Origin: Ignavibacteriales bacterium
GTDB lineage: Bacteria > Bacteroidota > Ignavibacteria > Ignavibacteriales > Melioribacteraceae
Length of the DNA: 64,000 nucleotides
Reading direction: 5' to 3'
NCBI GenBank assembly: GCA_016177735.1
Contig: JACOUS010000039.1
Span: 1-64,000, forward strand
Shown: piece by piece, positions 35,983 through 45,431 of the stretch
Position numbering within the stretch: the first letter of the stretch is position 1
Layout of the letters: every line of letters begins with the position of its first letter
Program-made: the position numbers and the translations under genes
Notes under the pieces: model-generated
Seen by the model: the letters and a program-made list of their open reading frames with translations, nothing else
What the model was told of the DNA's origin: nothing
Database searches by the model: none

Positions 35983-36468
35983 ATGCATAGTCACATTTTT
36001 CAAAAGTATCCCCAGTATGATAGAAGCAGTTTAATTGCGCTTCTTCAGGATGTTCAAGATATCTACGGCTATCTGCCGGAAAAAGCTTTAAGAGATATTT
36101 CAAACCACATAAATATTCCTTTGAGCGGTGTTTACGGTGTAGCCACGTTTTACAATCAATTCAGATTAACTCCGTTAGGAAAAAATGTTATCCGCGTTTG
36201 CAGAGGAACTGCATGCCATGTTAAAAATTCTGCCAACATTCTTGTTGCGCTCGAATCAGAACTCGGAATTAAAGCCGGACAGACAACGCGCGATAAAGTT
36301 TTTACACTTGAAACAGTTGCATGTATTGGTGCTTGCAGTATCGCGCCGGTAATTAATATCAATAAAGATTATTACGGAAGAGTTGTAATAAAAGAAATTC
36401 CCAAAATCTTGAACAAATACAGAAAAGAAGAAAGAGCTAATATTGAACAAAAAGTGAGTGCGGAATGA
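35983..36468 (+). CDS. hydC: NuoE-like [2Fe-2S] subunit of hydrogenase 1 (HydC type)
   Basis: The protein has 161 residues. A helical N-terminus is followed by a thioredoxin-like [2Fe-2S] domain with ligands C73, C78 (VCRGTAC), C114 and C118 (CIGAC), as in NuoE/HydC. In trimeric bifurcating [FeFe]-hydrogenases this subunit relays electrons beside the flavin subunit. Its stop overlaps the hydB1 start by 4 nt, so it leads a hydC-hydB-hydA operon. Confidence 0.9.
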   Translation: MHSHIFQKYPQYDRSSLIALLQDVQDIYGYLPEKALRDISNHINIPLSGVYGVATFYNQFRLTPLGKNVIRVCRGTACHVKNSANILVALESELGIKAGQTTRDKVFTLETVACIGACSIAPVININKDYYGRVVIKEIPKILNKYRKEERANIEQKVSAE

Positions 36469-38450
36469 ATAACTATTTAGAAAAATGCTGTGACCAATGC
36501 TGGCACTCAAAAGAAACGCCTTGCGAACAATTTGTTGCTTGTTGTATTGAAGGTCCGTTGTGCCATAAAGATGAAAATTGCAAAACCAAATTCAAAGAAT
36601 TATATGATACACTAACTTATGCCGATCATAATTTACCTTTGATATTTATCGGAATGGGAACGTGCGGATTAGCATCCGGTGCGGACAAAGTAAAAAAATC
36701 AATTGAAGAAGAACTTGAAAAACTCGGCAAGAAAGCACAAATAGTTTCAACCGGATGTATCGGCTATTGCGCGAAGGAACCGATTGTTGATATTAAACTT
36801 CCGGGCAAAGACAGGATATCTTACTGCGAAGTTTTGCCGAAGGATGTTTCCGAATTTATTAAAACAACAATTGTAGAAGGCGGCGTCTACAAAAAGAAAT
36901 TGCTCGGTACTTTTGGAAAGGGAACTGAAACTGTTCCAAACATAAATGAAACTCCTTTCTTCAAACGCCAGCAAAAAGTTGTTCTTGCAAACTGCGGTGT
37001 TATTAATCCGAATTCAATCGATGAATATATAGCATCGGGCGGATTCAAAGCGCTTGATAAAGCGCTTAGAATTATGACTCCCGAAAAAGTTGTTCTCGAA
37101 GTCAAAGAAGGCGGTTTGCGCGGAAGGGGCGGCGGAGGTTTTCCGACCGGAATGAAATGGGAATTGGCACATAAAAAAGAATCGTCTGAAAAATATATTA
37201 TCTGCAATGCAGATGAAGGCGACCCGGGCGCATTTATGGACCGTTCTGTTTTGGAAAGCGATCCATACAGAGTTGTTGAAGGAATGATTATCGGCGCGTA
37301 CGCGATAGGAGCCTCATTCGGTTACATTTACTGCCGTGCTGAATATCCTCTTGCAATAGAGCGCTTACAAAACACAATCGAAAAATGCCGCGAGTATGGT
37401 TTACTCGGCAAAAATATTTTGGACAGCGATTTTGATTTTGATCTCAAAATTAAAAAAGGTGCCGGCGCATTTGTTTGCGGCGAGGAGACAGCATTAATTG
37501 CATCAATCGAAGGCAAACGAGGTATGCCGCGTCCGCGTCCTCCATATCCATCCGATGCCGGTTTGTGGGGCAAACCAACTGTAATTAATAACGTAGAAAC
37601 ATTTGCTAACATTAGTCCGATAATTAACAGAGGTTCGGGATGGTTCTCATCAATTGGTACAGCATCAAGTAAAGGAACAAAAGTATTCGCATTGAGCGGC
37701 AAAGTTGCAAACAGCGGCTTGGTTGAAATACCAATGGGTGTTGCACTCCGCGAAATAGTTTTTGATATCGGCGGCGGTATTCCGAACGGAAAGAAATTTA
37801 AAGCCGTTCAAATCGGCGGTCCTTCCGGCGGATGTTTGCCCGATTCTGTGATGGACACACCGGTTGATTACGAATCGTTGAAGACTGTCGGTGCGATGAT
37901 GGGTTCCGGCGGATTCGTTGTTATGGATGAAGATACTTGTATGGTTGATATTGCAAGATATTTTTTGACGTTCATTAAAAATGAATCGTGTGGAAAGTGT
38001 GTGCCGTGCCGCGAAGGTACAAAACGAATGCTCGAAATTATTGAACGGATTCCGGTTCGTTACGGAACAAACGGAGATAAGTTAGCTCAGCTTCAAAGAT
38101 TCAAAGGAATAATTCATTTGCAGAGACTCGCTAATGTAATTAGAGATACATCGTTGTGCGGTTTGGGTCAGAGCGCATCGAACCCGATTGTTTCCGGCTT
38201 GAGATATTTTAAGGAAGAGTACGAAGAGCATTTATTCGAACGCAAGTGTGATGCAAAAGTGTGCAAAGAACTTTTAACGTATGAAATCGATCCTGAAGCT
38301 TGCAACGGCTGCGGTGTATGTTTAAGAAAATGCCCGGTTGAAGCGATAGTCGGCGAAAAGAAACAAGCTCACCACATTATTCAACTCAAATGTTCAAAAT
38401 GCGGAATGTGTTTCGAATCGTGCCGCTTTGAAGCAATTAATGTTAATTAA
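36465..38450 (+). CDS. hydB: NuoF-like NAD/FMN subunit of hydrogenase 1 (HydB type) with extra N-terminal Cys-rich module
   Basis: The protein has 661 residues. Residues 1-39 hold eight cysteines (CCDQC...CCIEGPLC...C), then a thioredoxin-like [2Fe-2S] domain (MGTCGLAS...STGCIGYC). The NuoF core follows with RGRGGGGFPTGMKWE, NADEGDPGAF, CGEETALIASIEG (FMN/NADH sites) and ESCGKCVPCREG (N3-type cluster). Two C-terminal [4Fe-4S] motifs (CNGCGVCLRKCP, CSKCGMCFESC) end the protein. This is the bifurcating-type HydB layout. The extra cysteine block at the very start is unusual. GTP-like fusion is absent. Confidence 0.9.
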   Translation: MNNYLEKCCDQCWHSKETPCEQFVACCIEGPLCHKDENCKTKFKELYDTLTYADHNLPLIFIGMGTCGLASGADKVKKSIEEELEKLGKKAQIVSTGCIGYCAKEPIVDIKLPGKDRISYCEVLPKDVSEFIKTTIVEGGVYKKKLLGTFGKGTETVPNINETPFFKRQQKVVLANCGVINPNSIDEYIASGGFKALDKALRIMTPEKVVLEVKEGGLRGRGGGGFPTGMKWELAHKKESSEKYIICNADEGDPGAFMDRSVLESDPYRVVEGMIIGAYAIGASFGYIYCRAEYPLAIERLQNTIEKCREYGLLGKNILDSDFDFDLKIKKGAGAFVCGEETALIASIEGKRGMPRPRPPYPSDAGLWGKPTVINNVETFANISPIINRGSGWFSSIGTASSKGTKVFALSGKVANSGLVEIPMGVALREIVFDIGGGIPNGKKFKAVQIGGPSGGCLPDSVMDTPVDYESLKTVGAMMGSGGFVVMDEDTCMVDIARYFLTFIKNESCGKCVPCREGTKRMLEIIERIPVRYGTNGDKLAQLQRFKGIIHLQRLANVIRDTSLCGLGQSASNPIVSGLRYFKEEYEEHLFERKCDAKVCKELLTYEIDPEACNGCGVCLRKCPVEAIVGEKKQAHHIIQLKCSKCGMCFESCRFEAINVN

Positions 38451-38469
38451 TATTGATACGGAGAAGACA

Positions 38470-40209
38470 ATGATTGAACTGACAATAAACGATATAAAAG
38501 TAAAAGCTGAAGAAGGAATGACAATTCTCGATGCAGCAAAATCTGTGGGAATACATATTCCTACTTTGTGCCACATGAAAGATTTATTTCCTACCGGTGC
38601 TTGCAGAATATGCGTTGTTGAAGTTGACGGAATGAGAGGATTAACACCGAGCTGTGCTTACCCGGTTATGCAAGGAATGAAAGTGCAGACTAATTCATCG
38701 AGAGTTAGAATTGCACGCAAAACAATTATTGAGTTGTTGATTGAAAATCATCCGCAAGATTGTTTGATCTGTGTAAGAAATAAAAACTGCGAGCTGCAAA
38801 ACCTTTCCGAAATGTACAGCATACGCGAACACAGATATGTTGGCGAAAAGAAAGACCATGCAATCGATATTTCGAGTGCATCGATGGAACGCGACCCGGC
38901 TAAATGTATTTTGTGCGGAAGATGTGTTCGAACTTGCGGCGAGATTCAAAAAATCGGCGCGATTGATTTTACAAACCGTGGATTCGTAAGCAACGTAACA
39001 ACTCCTTTCAACAAAGGATTGAATGTTAGCGACTGTATTCTTTGCGGGCAGTGTATTTTAGTTTGTCCAACAGCAGCGCTGCGAGAGAAGAGTCACTCAA
39101 AAGAAGTGATGAATGCAATTAACGATAAAACAAAATTTGTCATTGCACAGATTGCACCGGCAGTGCGCGCGTCGCTCGGTGAAGAATATAATCTGCCCCC
39201 CGGTTCAAATGTAACCGGACAAATAATCACCGGATTAAAACGACTCGGATTCAAAAAAGTGTTTGATACAAACTTTGCGGCAGACCTTACAATTATTGAA
39301 GAAGCAACCGAATTGATTTCACGCGTTGAAGGCGGAAAAACTTTGCCGATGTTCACAAGCTGCTGCCCGGGCTGGGTAAAATACATCGAACAAAACAGAC
39401 CGCAATTGTTGGAACATGTTTCTTCATGCAAGTCTCCGCACGAAATGGAAGGAGCTGTTCTCAAAACTTATTATGCAAAGAAGATGGGAATCGATCCGAA
39501 AAATATTTTTGTTGTTTCGATAATGCCGTGCACTGTTAAAAAATTTGAATCGGGCAGACCGGAATTAACCGAAGACCACATGGCAGATGTTGACGCTGTT
39601 TTAACAACAAGAGAATTGGTTCGTCTCTTCAAAGTTGCCGGAATTGATTTTAACGATTTACCGGAAGATGAATTTGATAATCCGCTCGGTGAATCGACCG
39701 GTGCGGCGGCAATTTTCGGAACAAGCGGCGGCGTGATGGAAGCTGCTTTGCGTACAGCATACTACAAACTTTCCGGTGCTGAATTGGAAGATTTGGATAT
39801 GAAAGATGTCCGCGGAAATTCAGGAATAAAAGAGAGCAGTGTTACGATCAACGGTTTGCAAGTGAATGTTGCAGTTGTTAACGGAATCGGTAATGTTGGA
39901 AAAGTTTTGGATGAAATTGAAAACGGCGAATCGAAATATCATTTCATAGAAGTGATGGCTTGCCCCGGCGGATGTATCAACGGCGGTGGTCAGCCGATTC
40001 ATCAAAAACCTGAAAAATTGAAAAAGCGTGTTCAAGCTTTGTACGATATCGACTCGAAAATGAAAAACAGAAGATCGCATGAAAACGAATCGCTGCAAAA
40101 ACTTTACAAAGAATTTCTCGGCGAGCCGAATGGTCATCTTGCTCATGAAATTTTACACACAAGTTACGTTGATAGAAAAAAGATACTTGAAGAATCGCAA
40201 TTAGAATAG
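38470..40209 (+). CDS. hydA: [FeFe]-hydrogenase catalytic subunit 1 (HydA)
   Basis: The protein has 579 residues from ATG 38470 (GGAGAAGACA just upstream; the frame opens earlier at 38428 inside hydB1). Order: plant-type [2Fe-2S] (C34, C45, C48, C62), His-ligated [4Fe-4S] (H94, C98, C101, C107), two [4Fe-4S] (C146-C156, C189-C199), and the H-cluster domain with L1 TSCCPGW (C298, C299), L2 MPCTVKKFE (C354), L3 MACPGGCINGGGQP (C498, C502). A small-subunit tail follows (RRSHEN...AHEILH). It produces or oxidises H2 with ferredoxin and NAD(H) via HydBC. All catalytic residues are present. Confidence 0.95.
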   Translation: MIELTINDIKVKAEEGMTILDAAKSVGIHIPTLCHMKDLFPTGACRICVVEVDGMRGLTPSCAYPVMQGMKVQTNSSRVRIARKTIIELLIENHPQDCLICVRNKNCELQNLSEMYSIREHRYVGEKKDHAIDISSASMERDPAKCILCGRCVRTCGEIQKIGAIDFTNRGFVSNVTTPFNKGLNVSDCILCGQCILVCPTAALREKSHSKEVMNAINDKTKFVIAQIAPAVRASLGEEYNLPPGSNVTGQIITGLKRLGFKKVFDTNFAADLTIIEEATELISRVEGGKTLPMFTSCCPGWVKYIEQNRPQLLEHVSSCKSPHEMEGAVLKTYYAKKMGIDPKNIFVVSIMPCTVKKFESGRPELTEDHMADVDAVLTTRELVRLFKVAGIDFNDLPEDEFDNPLGESTGAAAIFGTSGGVMEAALRTAYYKLSGAELEDLDMKDVRGNSGIKESSVTINGLQVNVAVVNGIGNVGKVLDEIENGESKYHFIEVMACPGGCINGGGQPIHQKPEKLKKRVQALYDIDSKMKNRRSHENESLQKLYKEFLGEPNGHLAHEILHTSYVDRKKILEESQLE

Positions 40210-40603
40210 TAAGTATAAATGAAGTTCTTTGTTTTTGATAATGCATACTCGTGTCCGCTAACAAACGGCGGGTAAACTCTTGTTCTTAATCGTGTCTTCT
40301 GAATTCCTGTTCATGAGCAAGAATTAATAACTGAAGTTATGCAAAATTGTTCACTGATATTTTTGATTGCCCGACCTTCAGGTCGTGGTTGAAAATTCCT
40401 CTTCTGCAGCTGGCTTTAGCCGCAATCTAATACAATTTGGGCTGAAGCCCGGTGTAGTGGGAAGTACGCTTTTACCTTCGACATATCACCGCGAAGCGGG
40501 ATTCCGTTTACACTGAAAATGTCGGGGCAATTTTAATACAAAGCATGCTCTAATTTAGTTAATTGTTTAGTCATCGAAAGTTTCGAAAAAATAATAAACA
40601 AAA
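40210..40603. repeat. Intergenic repeat cluster between hydA1 and the sensor kinase
   Basis: No gene is seen in 394 bp. Repeats: 40256-40280 matches 1139-1163 at 23 of 25 positions; CCCGACCTTCAGGTCGTGG (40370-40388) belongs to the dispersed hairpin family; GGCTTTAGCC and GGGCTGAAGCCC follow; and 40479-40530 matches 59926-59977 at 47 of 52 positions. The order of these modules parallels the 59.8-60.0 kb gap. The promoter of the sensor gene should lie in the last ~70 bp. Confidence 0.65.
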
Positions 40604-42598
40604 ATGTTTGAAGGAATAGTTACAACAATCGGGCAGAAATGCAAACGCTGTTACTCTTGTATTAGAGAGTGCCCGGCGCGTGCAATAAAAGTAATCAACG
40701 GTCAGGCTGTTGTAATTAAAGAAAGATGTATTAGCTGCGGCTACTGTACAAAAGTTTGTTCGCAGAATGCAAAAAGAATAAAGAGCGATGTAGAAATAGT
40801 TCTGCACGATTTTATTCCTTCAGACAATGCAGTTGCAATGCTTGCGCCGTCGTTCCCGGCATCGTTTCCGAAACTCTATTCAAAAATTCCAACGGCGCTC
40901 AGATTGATCGGCTTCAAGCAAGTTACGGAAGCGGCGTTTGGCGCTGATTTGATAAGCAAACATTACAGCGAGTACATCGAAAATAAAAATGACGAAACGA
41001 TAATCAGCAGTGCGTGTCCGGCAATTTATAATTGGATCGAAAAATATTACACGGATTTGATTCCGAATGTTGCAAAAATTGTTTCGCCGATGATTGCGAT
41101 GGGAAGATATCTCAAAAAAAATTTGGGAGACGAAACCAAAGTTGTATTTATCGGTCCGTGCATCGCAAAGAAAAGCGAATACATCGATGAAGAAGTTGAA
41201 GGCGCAGTTGATGCCGTTCTCACATTCGTTGAGTTGAAAAATGTTTTCGAAGATTTGAACATCAACTTGAACGCGTTGAACGAAAGCGATTTTGATCCGC
41301 CGCATTCGTACACCGGCAAAGCTTATCCGCTGACCGGAGGCTTGCTGAAAACTTCGAATATCTCGGGCGACATCCTGGAAAAAGAAATAATAGTTGTGGA
41401 AGGGAAAAGCCGTGCCGAAGAAGTAATCGAAGAAATTGCGCAGAAGAAAATCAAATCAAAATTTATTGATATTCTTTTCTGCGAAGGATGCATCAACGGT
41501 CCGGCAATCGATTCCGGATTAAGTTTTTATTCACGACGAGAAAAAGTTATCAATTACATTAACGAAAATATCAACACATTTGATAAACGCGTTTGGCAAA
41601 GTACAATCTTCAACAACCGCGATATAAATCTTGACAGAGGTTTTGTAAATAAGAATCAACTGCGTGAAATGCCATCGGAAGAAGAGATACGGGAAATTTT
41701 ATCGCGCACAAGCAAGTATGTAAAATCCGATGAATTGAACTGCGGCTCGTGCGGTTATCCTACTTGCAGAGAATATGCCGTTGCGATTGCAAAAAATTTG
41801 GCGGAAGATGATATGTGTCTTCCGTTTTTAATCGACAAACTTGAAATGGCAAACAAAGAATTGCAAGAGACACAAGAGCAATTGCACAGTGCGGAAAAAC
41901 TTGCATCGATTGGACAACTTGCGGCTGGCATTGCCCACGAAATCAATAATCCGCTCGGCTCAATCATGTTGTATGCTTCGATGCTGAAAAGAAAAATTGA
42001 GAACAGTACTCAATGCGAACAAAATTCCGAAGATCTAAAATTGATTATCGAAGAAGCGAATAGATGCAAAAACATCGTATCGAATCTTTTGAATTTTGCA
42101 AGGCAAGGAAAACTTAAAATCAGCGAAGTGAGCGTCGGCGAAATTATTATGAATGTTCTGCTCATTCTAAAAGTAAAACCCGAGTTATCAAATATTTCCT
42201 ACAATGTGAATAACGAAACAAGCGAACTGGTGATTGAAGCAGACGCAGATCAGCTCAAACAAATTTTTATGAATCTGATTTCGAATGCGTGCGAATCGCT
42301 CGAGAACAGTGAAATCAAAGTTGTGAACATCAATCTCAAAAGGAATGATGAAAATATAATTATAGAAGTAACAGATACCGGCTGCGGCATCCCACAAGAA
42401 AATTTGAACAAAATTTTTACTCCTTTCTTCACAACAAAAAAGATTGGAAAGGGAACGGGCTTGGGGCTGGCGATAACTTACGGCATTATCAAAATGCACA
42501 AAGGTGATATCAAAGTAAAAAGCGTTGTTGATAAAGGAACAAGTTTTACAATAACGCTTCCTATAAAACAAAATTTCATAAACACGATGTTGAATTAA
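40604..42598 (+). CDS. Hydrogenase-like iron-sulphur sensor histidine kinase
   Basis: The protein has 664 residues and no membrane segment. Two [4Fe-4S] motifs (C13-C23, C42-C52) lead into a HydA-like domain (~65-330) whose H-cluster motifs are altered: SACPAIYNW for L1, GPCIAKKSE for L2, FCEGCINGPA for L3. A further Fe-S motif follows near 370-400 (CGSCGYPTC...MC). A helical linker leads to the HisKA domain with the phospho-accepting histidine near 445 (AHEINNPLGS) and an HATPase (NACESL, GCGIPQENL, GTGLGLAI). It probably senses H2, redox state or oxygen and phosphorylates the receiver proteins encoded next to it. Sensing is inferred. Confidence 0.85.
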   Translation: MFEGIVTTIGQKCKRCYSCIRECPARAIKVINGQAVVIKERCISCGYCTKVCSQNAKRIKSDVEIVLHDFIPSDNAVAMLAPSFPASFPKLYSKIPTALRLIGFKQVTEAAFGADLISKHYSEYIENKNDETIISSACPAIYNWIEKYYTDLIPNVAKIVSPMIAMGRYLKKNLGDETKVVFIGPCIAKKSEYIDEEVEGAVDAVLTFVELKNVFEDLNINLNALNESDFDPPHSYTGKAYPLTGGLLKTSNISGDILEKEIIVVEGKSRAEEVIEEIAQKKIKSKFIDILFCEGCINGPAIDSGLSFYSRREKVINYINENINTFDKRVWQSTIFNNRDINLDRGFVNKNQLREMPSEEEIREILSRTSKYVKSDELNCGSCGYPTCREYAVAIAKNLAEDDMCLPFLIDKLEMANKELQETQEQLHSAEKLASIGQLAAGIAHEINNPLGSIMLYASMLKRKIENSTQCEQNSEDLKLIIEEANRCKNIVSNLLNFARQGKLKISEVSVGEIIMNVLLILKVKPELSNISYNVNNETSELVIEADADQLKQIFMNLISNACESLENSEIKVVNINLKRNDENIIIEVTDTGCGIPQENLNKIFTPFFTTKKIGKGTGLGLAITYGIIKMHKGDIKVKSVVDKGTSFTITLPIKQNFINTMLN

Positions 42599-42609
42599 TG
42601 AGGTTAAGT

Positions 42610-43008
42610 ATGTCAAGCAGAAAAATCAACAAGATATTATTGGTAGATGATGATATTGATCTACTCGAACAAACAAAACTTCTTCTTGAATCGAAAGGAT
42701 TCAAAGTAGTAACTGCGGAAGATTCCGAACAAGGTTTTAAAGCTTTTCAGCAAGAGAACCCGGACGCCGCAATAATAGATCTAATTATGGAGCAGATGGA
42801 TTCAGGATTTATTCTCTGCTATAAAATTAAGAAGACCGAACACGGCAAAAATATTCCGGTTTATCTTCTCACTTCTGCAACTTACGAAACCGGTTTTAAA
42901 TTCAGTGCATCCACTCAAGAAGAAAAAGAATGGATTAAGTGCGACGGCATTATTCACAAACCGGTTGTTGTTGAAGAATTAATTTCCAAACTGGAGAACT
43001 TTAGCTAA
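42610..43008 (+). CDS. Single-domain response regulator
   Basis: The protein has 132 residues from ATG 42610, preferred over 42598 because GAGG sits 6 nt upstream. A CheY-like receiver is complete: acidic pocket LLVDDDIDL, phospho-acceptor aspartate in AIIDLIMEQMD, conserved T/S in LLTSATY and lysine in HKPVVVEEL. There is no output domain, so it acts by protein contact or in a phosphorelay with the adjacent kinase. Confidence 0.9.
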   Translation: MSSRKINKILLVDDDIDLLEQTKLLLESKGFKVVTAEDSEQGFKAFQQENPDAAIIDLIMEQMDSGFILCYKIKKTEHGKNIPVYLLTSATYETGFKFSASTQEEKEWIKCDGIIHKPVVVEELISKLENFS

Positions 43009-43069
43009 TCATGCAGTTACATAAATTAGGACTAAAGTCGATTTAATCATTCACATTTGAGAAAACAAT

Positions 43070-44551
43070 GTGATTAACAATAAAGCAAATATTTTGATTG
43101 TTGATGATGAGAAAGGTCTGCGTCTCGGAACGAAGAGATTACTTGAAGAAGAAGGATACGATGTTGCAACGGCAGAAAACGGAGAAGAAGGGATAAAACT
43201 CGGAACATCGAAAGAGTTTGATGTTGCCGTGATTGATCTCAAGATGCCTGATATTGACGGGCTGGATGTTCTAAAAGAAATTAAGAATGTCCATCCCAAT
43301 ACGGTTTGCTTTATTGCAACAGCATACGCCAGTTACGATACTGCAATTCTTGCGACAAGAATCGGTGCGTACGGTTACATTCCTAAACCGTTCACGCCGG
43401 AGGAATTCTGTTATCAGATCGAGCAAGGAATTAAACAGAGAAAATTAATTCTCGATTCCGAGCGGCTGAAAAAAGAGCGCGAGGAAAATCTATTTGAACT
43501 CGCATCGGAAAAATCACGCCTCAACGCAATCATTAAATCGATTAATGAAGGTGTGCTTGTAATAAACAAAAACAACGAAGTGGTTTATTACAACTATTCT
43601 GCACTAAAATTTCTCAACTTGCCGGATTTGAAAATCGGCGAGAACATTACCGGCAAACTTCCCGATAAAATTTGCGCCATCATTCAAAAAATATTTTCGA
43701 AAGAAAAAATTTTATTGAAAAGTTACACAGTTCAAACGGAAGTAGGCGCGAACAATGAATTGATTGTCGAAGCCGCATGTACGCCGGTTCCGCAGCCGGA
43801 CGGAACACTTGCCGGTGTTGTAATTACACTCGGCAATATCACGGAATTCAAAAAGATCGAGATCATCAAATCTCAATTCGTTTCGATGGTAGCGCACGAA
43901 TTGAAAGCTCCGCTCGCGGCTATTCAAGGTTTCTTGAATATTATTCTCAATGTATCGTTGAATATCGACAAAGAAAAAGAGAAAGATTATTTGAAACGTT
44001 CCGTATCGAGATTAAAAAGTCTCACCGATTTGGTGAATGATCTTCTCGATATATCACGCATGGAAATTAAAACAAAGCAGAGAGAACTTGAAGACGTGAT
44101 GCTTGCTGATGTTGTTAACAGCACGCTTCAGTTTCTTGAACTTGAAGCCAAGAAGAAAAATCTAACAATTGAAAAACAGTTTGAAGGAAATATTCCTTCG
44201 ATAAAAGCAGACTTAAATGAAATTACGCGCATGGTAACAAATCTTTTGAGCAACGCATGCAAATACAATGTTGAAAACGGAAAGATCATTATTTCAATTT
44301 CCGTCTTGCAAAATTATTTACAGCTCGTTGTGAAAGATACCGGAGTTGGTTTGAAGGCTGAAGAAAAAACAAAATTGTTCAGCGAGTTTTACAGAGCAAA
44401 GAATGAAAGGACAAGAGGAATCAGCGGTACCGGACTTGGGTTGAGTATTGTAAAACGGATTGTCGATTCCTATCACGGTTCAATTAATGTTGAATCGGAA
44501 TACGGAGTGGGAACATCCTTTACAATTAAATTACCAATAAATCAAAACTAA
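43070..44551 (+). CDS. Receiver-PAS-histidine kinase hybrid
   Basis: The protein has 493 residues with a GTG start at 43070 (the overlapping ATG is followed at once by TGA). An N-terminal receiver domain has phospho-aspartate D56 in VIDLKMPDIDG and lysine in PKPFTPEEF. A coiled linker and a PAS domain follow (~155-260, SINEGVLVINKNNEVVYYN). HisKA has H near 275 (MVAHELKAPLAAI), and the HATPase has NLLSNACKYN, DTGVGL and GTGLGLSI. The receiver-first layout suggests it is controlled by another kinase, probably the hydrogenase-like sensor upstream, and passes phosphate on to the next receiver. Confidence 0.9.
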   Translation: MINNKANILIVDDEKGLRLGTKRLLEEEGYDVATAENGEEGIKLGTSKEFDVAVIDLKMPDIDGLDVLKEIKNVHPNTVCFIATAYASYDTAILATRIGAYGYIPKPFTPEEFCYQIEQGIKQRKLILDSERLKKEREENLFELASEKSRLNAIIKSINEGVLVINKNNEVVYYNYSALKFLNLPDLKIGENITGKLPDKICAIIQKIFSKEKILLKSYTVQTEVGANNELIVEAACTPVPQPDGTLAGVVITLGNITEFKKIEIIKSQFVSMVAHELKAPLAAIQGFLNIILNVSLNIDKEKEKDYLKRSVSRLKSLTDLVNDLLDISRMEIKTKQRELEDVMLADVVNSTLQFLELEAKKKNLTIEKQFEGNIPSIKADLNEITRMVTNLLSNACKYNVENGKIIISISVLQNYLQLVVKDTGVGLKAEEKTKLFSEFYRAKNERTRGISGTGLGLSIVKRIVDSYHGSINVESEYGVGTSFTIKLPINQN

Positions 44552-44566
44552 CAAATAGGAGAACAC

Positions 44567-44947
44567 ATGGCACTAATAGCAATCATCGATGATGATCTTG
44601 ATATTCTTGATGCCAGCGGTTTGGTCTTAAAATCAAAGGGACATGATGTAATCACCGCAACAAATCCAAACGATGGTTACAAGATTGTCGTTGAAAAAAA
44701 ACCGAACCTGATTATTCTTGATGTGATGATGGACGAACCTGACGACGGTTTCTATCTTGCTCAGAAATTCCGCAAGGAAGGAATCAAAATTCCAATTTTA
44801 ATGTACACTTCGGTATCAAAAGCAATCGGTTTGGATTTCGACAAAAGCGAAATGGTACCGGTTGACGACTTTGTTGAAAAACCGATTTCACCGGAAGAAC
44901 TTGTTGAAAAAGTTGACAATCTTCTGCATCAGAAGGAGGTTAAATAA
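44567..44947 (+). CDS. Single-domain response regulator
   Basis: The protein has 126 residues, a receiver only: IIDDDLDILD, phospho-aspartate D52 in IILDVMMDEPDDG, TSVSKA and EKPISPEEL. GGAGA precedes ATG 44567. It lies 15 nt after the hybrid kinase and 2 nt before hydC2, so it joins the signalling genes to the second hydrogenase set in one transcript. Confidence 0.9.
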   Translation: MALIAIIDDDLDILDASGLVLKSKGHDVITATNPNDGYKIVVEKKPNLIILDVMMDEPDDGFYLAQKFRKEGIKIPILMYTSVSKAIGLDFDKSEMVPVDDFVEKPISPEELVEKVDNLLHQKEVK

Positions 44948-44949
44948 CT

Positions 44950-45423
44950 ATGCTTGTAACTGAAAAAAATAATATGACCGAAGAGATCGAAGAACTTGTG
45001 CGGAGATACGGCAGAGAACGTTCTTCATTGCTTCCGATTCTTCAAAGCATTCAGAGAAAACATAAGCACATTCCCGATTTTGCACAGCAGGAAGTTGCTC
45101 GTCTGCTCGATATTCATCCGGTTGAAGTTTTCAGCGTGATCTCCTTTTATTCATTCCTGAACACAAAACCGAAAGGAAGATTTATCGTTCGTTTGTGCCA
45201 AACTATTTCGTGCGATCTGCAAGGCAAAGCCGCAGTTTCAAAAGCTATTGAGAGGGAGCTTGGGATTACTTTCGGTGAAACTACGAAAGACAATAAGTTT
45301 ACACTTGAATATGCAAACTGCGTCGGCATGTGCGATCAAGGTCCGGCTATGATAATTAACGAGAGAGTTTATTTCAAATTAACTCCCGAAAAAGCCGTAC
45401 AAATTTTGAACGAGTTGAAGTGA
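44950..45423 (+). CDS. hydC: NuoE-like [2Fe-2S] subunit of hydrogenase 2 (HydC type)
   Basis: The protein has 157 residues. The [2Fe-2S] ligands are C83, C88 (LCQTISC), C124 and C128 (CVGMC). A strong AAGGAGGT at 44933-44940 sits at the end of the preceding response-regulator gene, 9 nt before ATG 44950. The next gene's start follows its stop by 8 nt. It is a paralogue of the subunit at 35983, with clearly diverged sequence. Confidence 0.9.
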   Translation: MLVTEKNNMTEEIEELVRRYGRERSSLLPILQSIQRKHKHIPDFAQQEVARLLDIHPVEVFSVISFYSFLNTKPKGRFIVRLCQTISCDLQGKAAVSKAIERELGITFGETTKDNKFTLEYANCVGMCDQGPAMIINERVYFKLTPEKAVQILNELK

Positions 45424-45431
45424 GGGCGGAC

